DNA of 64,000 nucleotides from Candidatus Heimdallarchaeota archaeon (GTDB taxonomy: Archaea > Asgardarchaeota > Heimdallarchaeia > JABLTI01). The position numbers and the translations under genes are program-made. Shown piece by piece: positions 44,090 through 54,115 of the stretch. The notes below the pieces were generated by a model, which was not told where the DNA came from, ran no database searches, and saw nothing but the letters and a program-made list of their open reading frames with translations. The stretch is taken from positions 1-64,000 of the forward strand of contig JAGXNT010000018.1 of NCBI GenBank assembly GCA_019894765.1, in the 5' to 3' direction. Numbering within the stretch: position 1 is the stretch's first letter; the number at the start of each line of letters is the position of its first letter.

Positions 44090-45910
44090 CTATTTTGGAA
44101 TCTTTACTTTTCGATCCTTCGCCACATTAATTGCTAAATCGTATCCTGCATCGACATGTCGTGCAACACCTGTTCCGGGATCAACGGTGAGGACTCTTTG
44201 CAATCGTTTTGCTCGTTCCTTTGTGCCATCTGCTACAATTACCATGCCTGCATGAAGGGAATTTCCAATTCCAACTCCTCCTCCATGATGGAAGGAAACC
44301 CAACTAGCGCCATTAACTGCGTTTAATGCAAAATTAATCAGTGGCCAATCAGCAATGGCATCACTGCCATCTTTCATGCCTTCTGTTTCTCTGCTTGGTG
44401 ATGCAACTGATCCACAATCGAGATGATCTCTACCAATAACAACTGGAGCGGATACTGTTCCCTCCTTAATGAGATCATTAATTATCAATCCAAATTTGGC
44501 TCGTTCACCATATCCTAACCAACATATTCTTGTTGGCAATCCAAGAATTGGTACTTTTTCACGTACTCGATCAATCCATCTTACTAATGGTTTATCATCT
44601 GGGAATGTTGAAATGAGAGCATCATCAATAGCAGCTAAATCCTTAGGGTCTCCAGATAAAATAGCCCATCTGAAAGGTCCTTTCCCTTCACAGAAAAGAG
44701 GTCTCACATATTTTAATACGAAACCTGGAAAAACGTAACCACCTTTCTTATTTCTTACAGTGACTAAACCAATTTTCTTGAAGTGATTCTTCATATCTTC
44801 AACATCGTCTTTTGTCATTCCTGCAGCTGCAGGAGCATTACCATTAATTATTTCAAGTGCTAATTCCACTTGATTACGAATAGCATTTCCATAATCGAAC
44901 ACAATTGCTCCTTTCTCTTGCATATCAATCATTGCTTTTACATGTGACGCCATAGATTTGAAGGATTCACGAACATATTCTCTTTCACTAATTTCCACTC
45001 CGCTTTCAAGAAGCTCCACAAAATTTTTCCCATAGCCACTTGGTACATATTTCTTCACTTCATGTGCACAAGTTTGATCTGTTACAATATCGGGGATTAC
45101 TCCTTTCCTTATGAGTTCTGGATGAATGTCCGCGGCATTCCCTACAAGTCCAATGGATAGAGGTTCTTTCTTTTCCTTTGCTTCTAGTGCCCACTTGATT
45201 GCTTCATCAAGATCGTAGGTCATTTTGTCACAATAATTTTCCTCAACTTTTCGGGCGATTTCTGAATCTTTTATTTCAACATCTATAATTACGGCATCAT
45301 TCAAGGTTGCAGCCAATGGTTGTGCACCTGACATTGCTCCCATACCAGCGGTTAGGATTAATTTTCCTGCAAGAGAATCGGAATTGAAATCCATTTTGGC
45401 TGCAGCAGCAAAGCTCTCATAGGTTCCTTGAAGAATCCCTTGGGTACCAATGTAGATCCAGCTTCCAGCGGTCATTTGACCGTACATCATTAATCCAAGT
45501 CGATCCATTTCATCGAAATAATCTTGAGTTGCCCAGTATCCAACTAGGTTTGAATTAGCAATTATCACTCTTGGTGCTTCTTCATGTGTTGGAGCAATAT
45601 ATACGGGTTTTCCGGATTGAACACATAAAGTTTCATCGGGTTCGAGCTCTTTTAGTGCTCTTACAATCTTATGATATTCCTTCCAATTCCTTGCAGCTCT
45701 TCCAGATCCCCCATAGACAATTAATTCCTCCCAATTTCGCGCAACATTTGGGTGTAAATTATTCTTCAGCATTCTAAGTGCTGCTTCAGCGTCCCAAGTT
45801 TTACATTGCAACATTTCAGCACTTTCATCTGCTGCCAAAGATTCTTCTGGTTTCAGATCCATGTGCATTGGTCGACCATATATTTCGATTTCTTTTTTCA
45901 GATCCGCCAA
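44090..45910 (-). CDS. hutU: Urocanate hydratase
   Basis: A 606-residue urocanase, slightly longer than the usual ~555 owing to an N-terminal extension and C-terminal additions. Signatures include [53 protein letters not shown] with a conserved cysteine, and [21 protein letters not shown]. It uses tightly bound NAD+ to convert urocanate to imidazolone propionate. It is divergent from hutI; nadE follows on the same strand. Histidine ammonia-lyase is not in the window. Confidence 0.95.
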   Translation of the reverse strand: MADLKKEIEIYGRPMHMDLKPEESLAADESAEMLQCKTWDAEAALRMLKNNLHPNVARNWEELIVYGGSGRAARNWKEYHKIVRALKELEPDETLCVQSGKPVYIAPTHEEAPRVIIANSNLVGYWATQDYFDEMDRLGLMMYGQMTAGSWIYIGTQGILQGTYESFAAAAKMDFNSDSLAGKLILTAGMGAMSGAQPLAATLNDAVIIDVEIKDSEIARKVEENYCDKMTYDLDEAIKWALEAKEKKEPLSIGLVGNAADIHPELIRKGVIPDIVTDQTCAHEVKKYVPSGYGKNFVELLESGVEISEREYVRESFKSMASHVKAMIDMQEKGAIVFDYGNAIRNQVELALEIINGNAPAAAGMTKDDVEDMKNHFKKIGLVTVRNKKGGYVFPGFVLKYVRPLFCEGKGPFRWAILSGDPKDLAAIDDALISTFPDDKPLVRWIDRVREKVPILGLPTRICWLGYGERAKFGLIINDLIKEGTVSAPVVIGRDHLDCGSVASPSRETEGMKDGSDAIADWPLINFALNAVNGASWVSFHHGGGVGIGNSLHAGMVIVADGTKERAKRLQRVLTVDPGTGVARHVDAGYDLAINVAKDRKVKIPK

Positions 45911-46080
45911 TTTAATTATCTCCGATATTGTATAGTATAAATCCTTGATTGATTACCTTTCAATTTTTCTGCTTATTTTAGATTTCATTACTCTCTGTTA
46001 AATTTTTTCTGTTGTTTAAAGTAATCTTCTTAAGTATTAACTTCCTCATTTGAAAAACGAGAATTAAGGTTCGTGAGAAT

Positions 46081-47367
46081 ATGTCTTCTGAGAATCCTAA
46101 GGAATTAGTTCCTGATCTTGTGATTAAGCATGCTAATGAATTAGCAACATTGAACTCGAAATTCGGTGCTCCCCGCATTGGTAAAGCTATGAAAGAATTG
46201 GCTATAATAAATGATGGTGCTTTAGCCATTAAAGATGGAAAAATAGTTTTCGTAGGAACTACAGAGGATTTATTGAAGACTGTGAAAATCGCTGAGAGTA
46301 CCATTCAAATTGATGCTTCAAATAAATTAGTAACTCCTGGGTTCATTGATCCTCATGTTCATCTTATCTTCGCTGGTTCAAGAGAGAATGAATTAACAAT
46401 GAAATTAGCTGGAAAAACTTATTTGGAAATTCTTGAATCAGGTGGTGGGATTCTAAAAACAGTAAGGGAAACACGAAAAGCTTCAATCGATGATCTAGTT
46501 GAAAATGGGAAGAATATCTTAGATAAGATGCTAAGATATGGAACCACAACAGTCGAAGCAAAATCAGGTTATGGTTTGACAACAAAAGATGAGATCAAAT
46601 CATTAGAGGCAATCAAGGCATTAAATAAGCAACATCCTATTGATTTAATACCAACATTTCTCGGTGCTCATGCTATACCTCCAGAGTACAAAGGAAAAAC
46701 TGATGATTATGTTGATTTAGTAATTGAGGAAATGCTTCCAAAAATTGCTGAAAAGGAATTAGCTGAATACTGTGATGTTTTTTGTGAGAAAGGGATTTTC
46801 TCTATAGATCAAACAAGAAAAATTCTCCTAGCTGCAAGGAAATTAGATATTAAGACCATCATTCATATTGATGAAATTGTTGATACAAACGGAGCCGCAT
46901 TAGCTGCTGAACTAAAAGCAGTACAAACAGGTCATTTGTTACAATCAAATGATGCAGGATTAAAAGCAATGGCGGAAGCAGGTGTTATTGCTGTTCTTTT
47001 ACCTGGAACCCCATTCTGCTTAATGATGAAAGATTATGCACCGGCAAGAAAAATGATAGATTATGGTATACCTGTTGCTATTGCAACTGATTTGAATCCA
47101 AATTGCTGGACAGAATCAATGCTTATGGCCATTGTGCTATCCTGTTATAATATGAAAATGTCACCTGCTGAAGCCTTGACTGCTGCAACAATAAATGCTG
47201 CATGTGCAATTCAACGAGAAAATAAAATTGGATCATTGGAAATTGGTAAAAATGCTGATATTACAATATTCGATGTACCGAATCATTACTTCCTATCTTA
47301 TCAATTTGGAGTTAATCTTGTCTCTCAAGTAATTAAGAATGGAAAAATTGTTGTAGAAAATAAATAA
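46081..47367 (+). CDS. hutI: Imidazolonepropionase
   Basis: A 428-residue amidohydrolase. The metal site HxH is in GFIDPHVHLIFAGSRENE. TVEAKSGYGL, HADEVV-type IIHIDEIVDTNGA (histidine changed to isoleucine in part of the usual motif) and ATDLNPNCWTESM with the metal-binding Asp are present. It hydrolyses 4-imidazolone-5-propionate to N-formimino-glutamate. It shares a 170-bp divergent promoter region with hutU and converges on the formiminotransferase, so three consecutive steps of histidine breakdown are clustered. Confidence 0.93.
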   Translation: MSSENPKELVPDLVIKHANELATLNSKFGAPRIGKAMKELAIINDGALAIKDGKIVFVGTTEDLLKTVKIAESTIQIDASNKLVTPGFIDPHVHLIFAGSRENELTMKLAGKTYLEILESGGGILKTVRETRKASIDDLVENGKNILDKMLRYGTTTVEAKSGYGLTTKDEIKSLEAIKALNKQHPIDLIPTFLGAHAIPPEYKGKTDDYVDLVIEEMLPKIAEKELAEYCDVFCEKGIFSIDQTRKILLAARKLDIKTIIHIDEIVDTNGAALAAELKAVQTGHLLQSNDAGLKAMAEAGVIAVLLPGTPFCLMMKDYAPARKMIDYGIPVAIATDLNPNCWTESMLMAIVLSCYNMKMSPAEALTAATINAACAIQRENKIGSLEIGKNADITIFDVPNHYFLSYQFGVNLVSQVIKNGKIVVENK

Positions 47368-47380
47368 AAACAAGAAATAT

Positions 47381-47399
47381 GCGAGTGTTTGCCACTCGC
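47381..47399. terminator. Bidirectional hairpin between hutI and formiminotransferase
   Basis: GCGAGTG/CACTCGC arms (7 bp, perfect) with a TTTGC loop, flanked by A/T-rich DNA, in the 44-bp gap between two convergent genes. Placement fits a shared transcription terminator. Confidence 0.65.
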
Positions 47400-47411
47400 T
47401 GAAAAATTTAT

Positions 47412-48326
47412 TTAGAAATCAAAATAATGCTCAATGAGATTTTCTTCTGTAAGTTTTTTAGGATTAACAAGTTGAAGATAATATTCAAGAGAATTTAATG
47501 CTGATTCTAAAGGAATTGGTCCAACTAACTCTGTACCAATGATTGGTACACCATATCTTGCAGCTTCAATTCTTGCTAACTCTAGTTGTCTATACATTGG
47601 AGTTTTCTTGTAATTCACATTACTAATACCTACTTGAACAAAATCTTCTCCATCAATTTCTGTTCCCATAGCCTTAATGTTGACTAAACCTCCAGATGCA
47701 AGATGAATCCTTCTCGCCACTCTTTTAGCAATTTTAACATCAGATGTTCCTAAGTTTATGTTCAAACAAACAAGGGGCATTCTGGCTCCAGTAACAGTGG
47801 CTCCTCCCTTAGGATGGAATTTTGAAGGGCCAAAATCAGGTTTGTGATCAGGATTAGTTTCTATTGTTTTTCTAAGTCCTTCATAATCTCCAACGCGTAT
47901 ATTATCAATATTTTTTCGCTCTGGCTTGGTTGCTGATTCTTCATAGAGATAAATGGGAATACCTTCTTTCGCCATTGCCTCTGCGTATCTTTTAGCTAAG
48001 TCAGTACATTCTTCCATTGTCATATTTTGAGCTGGAACAAAAGGCACAACATCTGTCGCACCAATGCGCGGGTGTTGACCTTTGTGTTTTGTCATATCAA
48101 TTAATTCAAGAGCTTTTTTAGAAGCAGCAATATTCGCTTGAAGAACCGCTTCGGGTTCACCAACAAAAGTAATTACTGCTCTATTATAATCAGAATCATA
48201 TTGTATGTCAACAATTCTTGTTTTTGGTGTATTTCTTATTTCATCAACAATAGCTTCAACTACCTTCCCATCTGTTCCCTCACTATAGTTTGGGACTGAT
48301 TCAACTATCTTTCTTTTCTTTGACAA
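47412..48326 (-). CDS. Glutamate formiminotransferase
   Basis: A 304-residue protein matching the formiminotransferase half of mammalian FTCD: VESVPNYSEGTDGKV, HKGQHPRIGATDVVPFVP, YLYEESATKPERKN, GPSKFHPKGGATVTGARMPLVCLN. It transfers the formimino group from N-formimino-glutamate to a tetrahydro-pterin C1 carrier. The cyclodeaminase domain is absent, so ammonia release must be by a separate protein or not occur. Together with hutU and hutI it completes the route from urocanate to glutamate. Confidence 0.93.
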   Translation of the reverse strand: MSKKRKIVESVPNYSEGTDGKVVEAIVDEIRNTPKTRIVDIQYDSDYNRAVITFVGEPEAVLQANIAASKKALELIDMTKHKGQHPRIGATDVVPFVPAQNMTMEECTDLAKRYAEAMAKEGIPIYLYEESATKPERKNIDNIRVGDYEGLRKTIETNPDHKPDFGPSKFHPKGGATVTGARMPLVCLNINLGTSDVKIAKRVARRIHLASGGLVNIKAMGTEIDGEDFVQVGISNVNYKKTPMYRQLELARIEAARYGVPIIGTELVGPIPLESALNSLEYYLQLVNPKKLTEENLIEHYFDF

Positions 48327-48770
48327 TTTATATTCACCAATTTTTTTTTCTGCTATTTTTCAACAAATACTCCTCTTTTAATAGCTTTTTCATGGTTAAG
48401 TATTAAACGGTCAAAAAACTAAAAAGAAATAAGAAGTCGAATTTTGAGCTCTGCATTAAAATAACCATTACGAATAGTTTTAAATACTAAAATAATTCCA
48501 TGATATTCTAAGGAGTTTTTTTGGCAAGAGTGCCATTATCTTAACTTGTGGTTTTAAACTCAATTTTGGTTGAATTCCCCAATTAAAGACACATCGAAAG
48601 AGCAACGATTCCCAAGATTACATGATTAGTATGACATAAAAGACAACGAAATCTAAATTAAAAAAGATAAGTCTTCTTAAGCCGAAAAAAACCTGGAATT
48701 CTAAAAAAAAAAATTCAAAATAAAAATAATTTAAAAAATATAAAATTGTAAAACATGCGAGAGAAAAAAC
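48327..48770. other. Long intergenic leader upstream of aCPSF1
   Basis: 444 bp without a convincing gene. A TATA-like TTTAAATACTAAA lies near 48480, followed by a short GGCA/TGCC hairpin near 48522 and poly-A-rich sequence up to the aCPSF1 start. Either the aCPSF1 transcript has an unusually long 5' leader or a small RNA is encoded here. Neither can be decided from the sequence. Confidence 0.4.
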
Positions 48771-50684
48771 ATGTTAATAAGTCAAGAAACACTGAATGAA
48801 ATAAAAACAGAAATTCTGGCAAAAACCCCACCTTCAGCTGATATAACAGAAATAGAATTTGAAGGGCCCGAAGTAGCTGTTTATTCAAGAAATCCACAAA
48901 TTTTAGTTGACAATGGTGAACTGGTCAAAAATTTAGCAAAGGATTTACGAAAACGTATTGTTATTCGCTCAGATCCATCCGTAAGAATGGATCAAGCAAA
49001 AGCAACAAAAATAGTTAGGGAGCTTGTTCCAGAGGAAGCAGAAGTATCCACAATTCAATTTGATCCAAATATTGGTGAAATTCTTATTGAGGCAGCTAAA
49101 CCTGGATTAGTGATTGGAAAGAATGGCGCGACACTAAGAAAAATAACTTCTGAAACTTTTTGGAGACCAAATGTCTCAAGAGCACCTCCTTTGGAATCTC
49201 GAATTATCAAAACTGTTCGTGATATCTTATTCAAAAATAGTGAAGAAAGAAAAAAAATACTCCGAAAAGTTGGGAAAAGAATTCATAGAAAACAAATGTT
49301 TCCTACTGAATGGGTGAGAATAACTTCACTTGGGGGTTATCGTGAAGTTGGTCGTAGTGCTACTTTATTACGTACTCCAGAGAGTAGCATTTTAATTGAT
49401 TGTGGAGTTAATGTGGGTCGGAACACTACTAAAGATATGTTTCCAAGACTTGATACTTTAGAATTTTCAATAGAAAATCTTGATGCTGTTGTGATAACCC
49501 ATGCGCATTTAGATCACTGTGGTTTCCTACCATACTTGTATAAGTATGGTTTTGAAGGTCCGGTGTATACAACTAAAGCTACAAGTAATTTAATGACCCT
49601 TTTACAAATTGATTATTTGGATGTAGCCAAAAAAGAAGGTAAGTTATTACCGTATAGTTCAAAAGATGTTCGGGATTTAGTTCTTCATACAATACCTTTG
49701 AGTTATGGTGAAGTAACTGATATCTCACCAGACGTTCGATTAACTTTACATAACGCAGGTCACATTTTGGGTTCAGCTGTTGTACATTTACATATTGGAA
49801 ATGGGCTCTACAATTTAGCTATTGCTCAAGATTTCAAATATCGACAAACCAATTTATTAGATCCCGCGGTCTCAAAATTCCCACGTTTAGAAGCATTATT
49901 TATGGAATCTACATATGGGAATCCACAAGATGTAATGCCAACCAATAAAGAGGCAGAAAATCAATTAATGGATGTAATTGTAAAAACCCTAACCAGAGGA
50001 GGAAAAGTCCTCATACCTGTTCTTGCAGTTGGGCGTGCACAAGAATTACAAATTGTACTCGAATCTTTAATGGCTAGAGGTATGATTCCTAAAGTACCAA
50101 TTTATATGGATGGAATGATTTCAGAAGCAACTGCTGTAACTACTTGTCATCCTGAATATCTCAGCAGAAAATTGAGAGAGAAAATCTTTCATGTTGGACA
50201 AAATCCATTTTTATCGGAATGTTTTCATAAAGTTGAGGGTAAAGATGAACGAGCTCAAATCATCTTGGGTGATCCTTGTATCATTATGGCTACAAGTGGT
50301 ATGCTCACAGGTGGACCTTCTGTAGAATACTTCGATAAATTATCTCGAGGTGCAAAGAACTCCTTGATATTCGTAAGTTATCAGGGTGAAGGATCACTGG
50401 GACGAAAAGTACAGAAGAATGTGAATGAAATTACTCTTATGGAAAAAGGACATGCTCGCGTTCTCAAGATTGAGATGGAAATTCATACAGTCATTGGATT
50501 TTCAGGTCATAGTGATCGTCGAGAACTTTTGAATTATGCTCGAAAAGCAACACCTCGACCGGAAAAGCTCTTCCTAATACATGGTGAAAAATCAAAGTGT
50601 ATTTCGTTAGCATCAACTTTACATAAAATGCTGAAAATCGAAACGAAAGCACCTGATGTATTAGAAACAATAAGACTGGTCTAG
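48771..50684 (+). CDS. aCPSF1: KH-domain beta-CASP ribonuclease
   Basis: A 637-residue archaeal CPSF73 homologue. Residues 1-~140 hold KH-type RNA-binding domains (GLVIGKNGATLRKI is a GxxG loop). The MBL core starts at about 190 with THAHLDHCG near residue 243-250. The beta-CASP region includes FMESTYGN, VLIPVLAVGRAQEL, MATSGMLTGGPS and the C-terminal GFSGHSDRREL. aCPSF1 trims transcripts at U-rich termination sites and drives genome-wide transcription termination in archaea. All catalytic histidines/aspartates appear intact. Confidence 0.96.
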   Translation: MLISQETLNEIKTEILAKTPPSADITEIEFEGPEVAVYSRNPQILVDNGELVKNLAKDLRKRIVIRSDPSVRMDQAKATKIVRELVPEEAEVSTIQFDPNIGEILIEAAKPGLVIGKNGATLRKITSETFWRPNVSRAPPLESRIIKTVRDILFKNSEERKKILRKVGKRIHRKQMFPTEWVRITSLGGYREVGRSATLLRTPESSILIDCGVNVGRNTTKDMFPRLDTLEFSIENLDAVVITHAHLDHCGFLPYLYKYGFEGPVYTTKATSNLMTLLQIDYLDVAKKEGKLLPYSSKDVRDLVLHTIPLSYGEVTDISPDVRLTLHNAGHILGSAVVHLHIGNGLYNLAIAQDFKYRQTNLLDPAVSKFPRLEALFMESTYGNPQDVMPTNKEAENQLMDVIVKTLTRGGKVLIPVLAVGRAQELQIVLESLMARGMIPKVPIYMDGMISEATAVTTCHPEYLSRKLREKIFHVGQNPFLSECFHKVEGKDERAQIILGDPCIIMATSGMLTGGPSVEYFDKLSRGAKNSLIFVSYQGEGSLGRKVQKNVNEITLMEKGHARVLKIEMEIHTVIGFSGHSDRRELLNYARKATPRPEKLFLIHGEKSKCISLASTLHKMLKIETKAPDVLETIRLV

Positions 50685-50693
50685 AATTTCTTT

Positions 50694-51179
50694 TCACAAC
50701 TCTAAGGACCATATGCTATCATTTACATAGTGTAGGTTCTTAATCACTTTCCCTTTTTCTGTTTGTTTGATACTATTGCTATCAAAAAGTAATTCACCTA
50801 CGGCAAGTGATTTTCCAAAATTTTCATCAATTATAGTAGCAATATCTCCTGCTACTAAACCATCAGTTACATGAGTTATACCAGGAGCCATTACATCAGC
50901 CCCATTTGTTACGTAAGGTACCGCTCCCATATCAACAGTAATCGTTGGGAGTTTTACTAATCCTTCATTTAAAGCACGAAGACTTGGAATAACTTTATCT
51001 TCAATCTTAAAAGCAAGAATTTTCTTGTTTTCTGCGTATAATTCACCACTATCAGTTATAATTAATTCAGCACCCTTTTCAAACAATGAATCAACGGAAC
51101 CTTCTATTATCTTACTTAATTGCTCTTTGAGTAATTTGAAATCACCCTTACGCATTATATGTCTTCGTAGAATCTGCAT
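50694..51179 (-). CDS. PUA-domain RNA-binding protein (MCT-1/Tma20-like)
   Basis: A 161-residue protein of the COG2016 type. The N-terminal ~70 residues form a pre-PUA domain (LKEQLSKIIEGSVDSLFEKGAEL). The PUA domain spans about 77-155 (PTITVDMGAVPYVTNGADVMAPGI, GDIATIIDENFGKSLAVGELLFDS). Eukaryotic relatives (MCT-1, eIF2D) act in initiation and ribosome recycling. It converges on aCPSF1 with a 9-bp gap. M9 is an alternative start. Confidence 0.88.
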   Translation of the reverse strand: MQILRRHIMRKGDFKLLKEQLSKIIEGSVDSLFEKGAELIITDSGELYAENKKILAFKIEDKVIPSLRALNEGLVKLPTITVDMGAVPYVTNGADVMAPGITHVTDGLVAGDIATIIDENFGKSLAVGELLFDSNSIKQTEKGKVIKNLHYVNDSIWSLEL

Positions 51180-51418
51180 TTTTTTATTCCACCAAATGAG
51201 ATTTGATTAAATTCTGCGTGGTAATTTAATATATTTTTGCCAAATGTTAATTAAGCTAAAAGCTTAAAAGCACTAAATTGGTTCAAAATATCAGAATATC
51301 TCCTCTGTCCTATTTTTCAATTTATGTGGAGAATAGAAATAGAGAAAGAATTTAAAAACCAATCATTTACAAAAAAGAAATAGATTGTTCTATATCTTAT
51401 GTTTGGAGACAATTCAAA

Positions 51419-51682
51419 ATGAGCAAACAAGAGAAACGATTGAACAAAGATCGACCAATGGATTTACTCTCAATGTCATTAAATGGTATTGTATTAGTGA
51501 AATTGAAGGGTGGACGTCAATTAAGAGGCAAGCTAAAAAATTATGATGCTCATCTCAACTTAACTCTGGATGAAGCGGAGGAAATAATTGACGATGGTGA
51601 AAATAATAACTTAGGAACAATCATCTTACGTGGAGATAATGTGATAATTATTAGTCCACCACCTAGTGTCGCAAAGAAGTAA
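51419..51682 (+). CDS. Sm-like archaeal protein (LSm)
   Basis: 87 residues with the two Sm motifs: PMDLLSMSLNGIVLVKLKGGRQLRGKLKNYDAHLNLTLDEAEE (Sm1, described by its ends) and LGTIILRGDNVIIISPP (Sm2, RGDN). It forms heptameric rings that bind U-rich RNA. The L37e gene follows 34 bp downstream, the standard archaeal pairing of lsm with rpl37e. Confidence 0.95.
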   Translation: MSKQEKRLNKDRPMDLLSMSLNGIVLVKLKGGRQLRGKLKNYDAHLNLTLDEAEEIIDDGENNNLGTIILRGDNVIIISPPPSVAKK

Positions 51683-51716
51683 TAACTTCAAAAATAAAAT
51701 TTAATGGTGAATCACA

Positions 51717-51872
51717 ATGACCAAAGGAACTCCCAGTAAAGGAAAGAAAAATCGTACACCAACACACATTCGCTGTCGAAGATGCGGTAAGAATTCCTAT
51801 AATTTGAGAAAAGCAGTTTGTGCAAGCTGTGGCTATGGAGCTACTGCAAAAATAAGAAAGCACAGCTGGTAG
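51717..51872 (+). CDS. rpl37e: Large-subunit ribosomal protein eL37
   Basis: A 51-residue basic protein, [20 protein letters not shown] then [20 protein letters not shown] and KIRKHSW. Two knuckles, CRRC and CASC, bind zinc in the 50S subunit. Length and sequence are typical of archaeal L37e. It lies 34 bp after lsm and is surely co-transcribed. Confidence 0.96.
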   Translation: MTKGTPSKGKKNRTPTHIRCRRCGKNSYNLRKAVCASCGYGATAKIRKHSW

Positions 51873-51945
51873 ATTCTGATAACAGTTATGCTGAATTATA
51901 TATTATTTAATTCAGCGTAATTACTCAAAACTAATTTTGATTTTA

Positions 51946-52521
51946 TTATTTATTATCCATAATTCTTTCTAGAAGCTCTTCTATCTTGCTAATGAACTCA
52001 CTTTTTAAAATCCCATCATTTAAGATATAGTGATCTGCTTTAGTTATTGCATCTCCTAAACCAAATCCAAGTTCTCTTTGTTCTCTTTCTTGGAAATCTC
52101 CTTCTGATTCATGATCTATTCGTTTTCTTGCCTCTACTCGTTCCTTCCTGACTTTTAAAGATGAGATAATTGCTACAAGTTTTATTTCACCGAATTCAGC
52201 ACGTAATAATGCTAATTCTGAAAAAGATCGAATCCCATCTATGAGAAGCATTTTAGGATTATTTTGTATTAATTCTTTAATTGCTGGTATGGCTTTTCCT
52301 GCAATAGCTTGATCGCCTTCTTCATATCTAAGAGCTGCAGCCATTTTGGCAATGTTGCGACCATTAATTTCTAATCCTCTCTTCTTGCATTCATCAAAGA
52401 TAATATTGCCTAGTCTGTATGTTGGAATTTTATATTTCCTTTTTGCAATATCAGTGAAAACGGATTTTCCCGAACCTTGTGTTCCTGTTACTGCTAAGAA
52501 AATTGTGCCCATAATTATCAC
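51946..52521 (-). CDS. UPF0200 family nucleotide kinase-like protein
   Basis: A 191-residue P-loop protein: GTQGSGKSVFTDIA (Walker A), YRLGNIIFDECKKRGLEI, AAALRYEEGDQAIAG, LLIDGIRSFSELALLR. These fit archaeal UPF0200 proteins related to dephospho-CoA/adenylate kinases. The substrate is unproven in the family. M4 is an alternative start. It ends about 75 bp from rpl37e in convergent orientation. Confidence 0.82.
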   Translation of the reverse strand: MIIMGTIFLAVTGTQGSGKSVFTDIAKRKYKIPTYRLGNIIFDECKKRGLEINGRNIAKMAAALRYEEGDQAIAGKAIPAIKELIQNNPKMLLIDGIRSFSELALLRAEFGEIKLVAIISSLKVRKERVEARKRIDHESEGDFQEREQRELGFGLGDAITKADHYILNDGILKSEFISKIEELLERIMDNK

Positions 52522-52738
52522 AACTGGATTCTCATTTTACTGCCAGAACTAGCACATTTAAATTTACTGTTATTCATCCTTTTAAATTCTAAAAGGGATT
52601 AAAACACATATTTTCATTTTATTGTAATGAAAATAGTTTAATATTTGACTTAGCTAAATCTTCAAAAAAGTTATATAAGTGGTAATTGAGGAACATCCAC
52701 TGATATAATTATTATCTACTAATATTAGGTTGATTGCA

Positions 52739-54046
52739 ATGAAATCGAAGAAAACTACCTATACATTAATGATTATTTTGAGTCTTGTACTTCTATTTCA
52801 GTTAAGCTTTAACTTTACAAATGTTAATGCTGGCAGTGATTATAAGGGCAAGAGTAAACCAATTGTTATATTTGATGTAGCTCATCAACAAACCTTTAAT
52901 CATACCCAAATGCAATCAGCTATCCAAGCAATTGAGGAACATTATGAAATTACAGTTTTCATAAATTATGATAATTTTTCATTAGTGAATCTTCAAGGTG
53001 CTGATTTGATTATTCTTCCCGCTCCATATCTACATGCAATTAAAGCTTTAGAATCAGACAATTCATTTTCTGATAGTGCCTTTTCTGAGATTGAAAGAAG
53101 AGCGTTGTTTGAATTCTATCGTGACGGTGGTTCTGTTCTATACTTGGCTAATCCATATTTCTTTGAAGAAGAAATGAGAAATTACACAAGTAATTCAAAT
53201 TACCTGAACTACATGATGGGTAGCGGTGGTCAAGATGAAGTGGATTACGGGAGTTTATCAATAGATCAAGCTCATATAACTTTAATGAATGATTTAAACA
53301 ATCGATATGATGATGAACGATTCATTTACATTGATAATAAAACTATCTCGAATGATCATTCAATAATTCAAGGATTTCTTAACAGTAGCCCAGTTGATGA
53401 ATTACTAACCTATACTACTTCCATAAGTACAATATTTGCTCAAAGATTGATTAACACATCAGTTACAACATACGAAGTTAATGCTGATGGAGAAGTTCAA
53501 GGCGGTAAAACACAGGAACACACTGTTTTAGCAGCAAATGAAATTGATGCATATGATAGTCGTGGTATATCTTGTGCATCGGCCATTATGTTCAGTGATT
53601 TAGCAATAACAAATACAAGTTCTGATACATGGTTTGAAGTATATGATAATGCTCTTCTCTGGGAAAACATGATTTCCTGGCTTCTCTTTAAAATCCCAGA
53701 AGTGGAAGATATTAAGCCAATTCCACCAATTGGAATATTTGCAGCAAGTATCATAGCAATATTCTTTGTTTTCATGGTATTTGGTTCTGTTCTCTTCACT
53801 GTTGGTCGTGAAGTGAGAAAAGTTGAAGTTTCTGAAACTATCATCAAAATGCGTGAACAAGAGAAGCTGAGAAAGAAAGTCGATAAGGAAATCGAAGAAG
53901 CATATTACGCAGAAGATGATGCTGAGGATGAACTAGAGGAAGAGGAAGAAGAGAAGAAAGAAATCGATATGAAAAGTATCTCCGATGAGATTAAGAAGAA
54001 ACCTCCTAAAACGCGTTCAAGAAGCGAACGTCGAAGAGGGAATTAG
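52739..54046 (+). CDS. Membrane-anchored protein with extracytoplasmic GATase1-like domain
   Basis: 435 residues from ATG 52739, after AGGTTGATTGCA; an in-frame TTG at 52730 is less likely. It has a signal peptide (LMIILSLVLLFQLSFNF), then a Rossmann-like domain (PIVIFDVAHQQTFNH, DLIILPAPYL, EFYRDGGSVLYLANPYF) resembling the DUF4350/GATase1-like or IFT52-like domains of surface and transporter proteins. One C-terminal helix follows (IGIFAASIIAIFFVFMVFGSV), then a long cytoplasmic acidic and finally basic tail (EEEEEEKKE, SRSERRRGN). Function unknown; the cytoplasmic tail suggests linkage to an internal partner. Confidence 0.65.
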   Translation: MKSKKTTYTLMIILSLVLLFQLSFNFTNVNAGSDYKGKSKPIVIFDVAHQQTFNHTQMQSAIQAIEEHYEITVFINYDNFSLVNLQGADLIILPAPYLHAIKALESDNSFSDSAFSEIERRALFEFYRDGGSVLYLANPYFFEEEMRNYTSNSNYLNYMMGSGGQDEVDYGSLSIDQAHITLMNDLNNRYDDERFIYIDNKTISNDHSIIQGFLNSSPVDELLTYTTSISTIFAQRLINTSVTTYEVNADGEVQGGKTQEHTVLAANEIDAYDSRGISCASAIMFSDLAITNTSSDTWFEVYDNALLWENMISWLLFKIPEVEDIKPIPPIGIFAASIIAIFFVFMVFGSVLFTVGREVRKVEVSETIIKMREQEKLRKKVDKEIEEAYYAEDDAEDELEEEEEEKKEIDMKSISDEIKKKPPKTRSRSERRRGN

Positions 54047-54115
54047 AGTACTTCTTCTTTCATCTTTTTTATCTTTTTAATCGAAAGAATATTGAATCTT
54101 AGTTAATCAATTCAT

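Noticed and set aside
44469..44738. Plus-strand frame inside hutU, and similar antisense frames inside cdc48, ftr, ABCE1 and uvrA
   Set aside because: They are shadows of strongly conserved genes on the other strand and show no independent motif or ribosome site.
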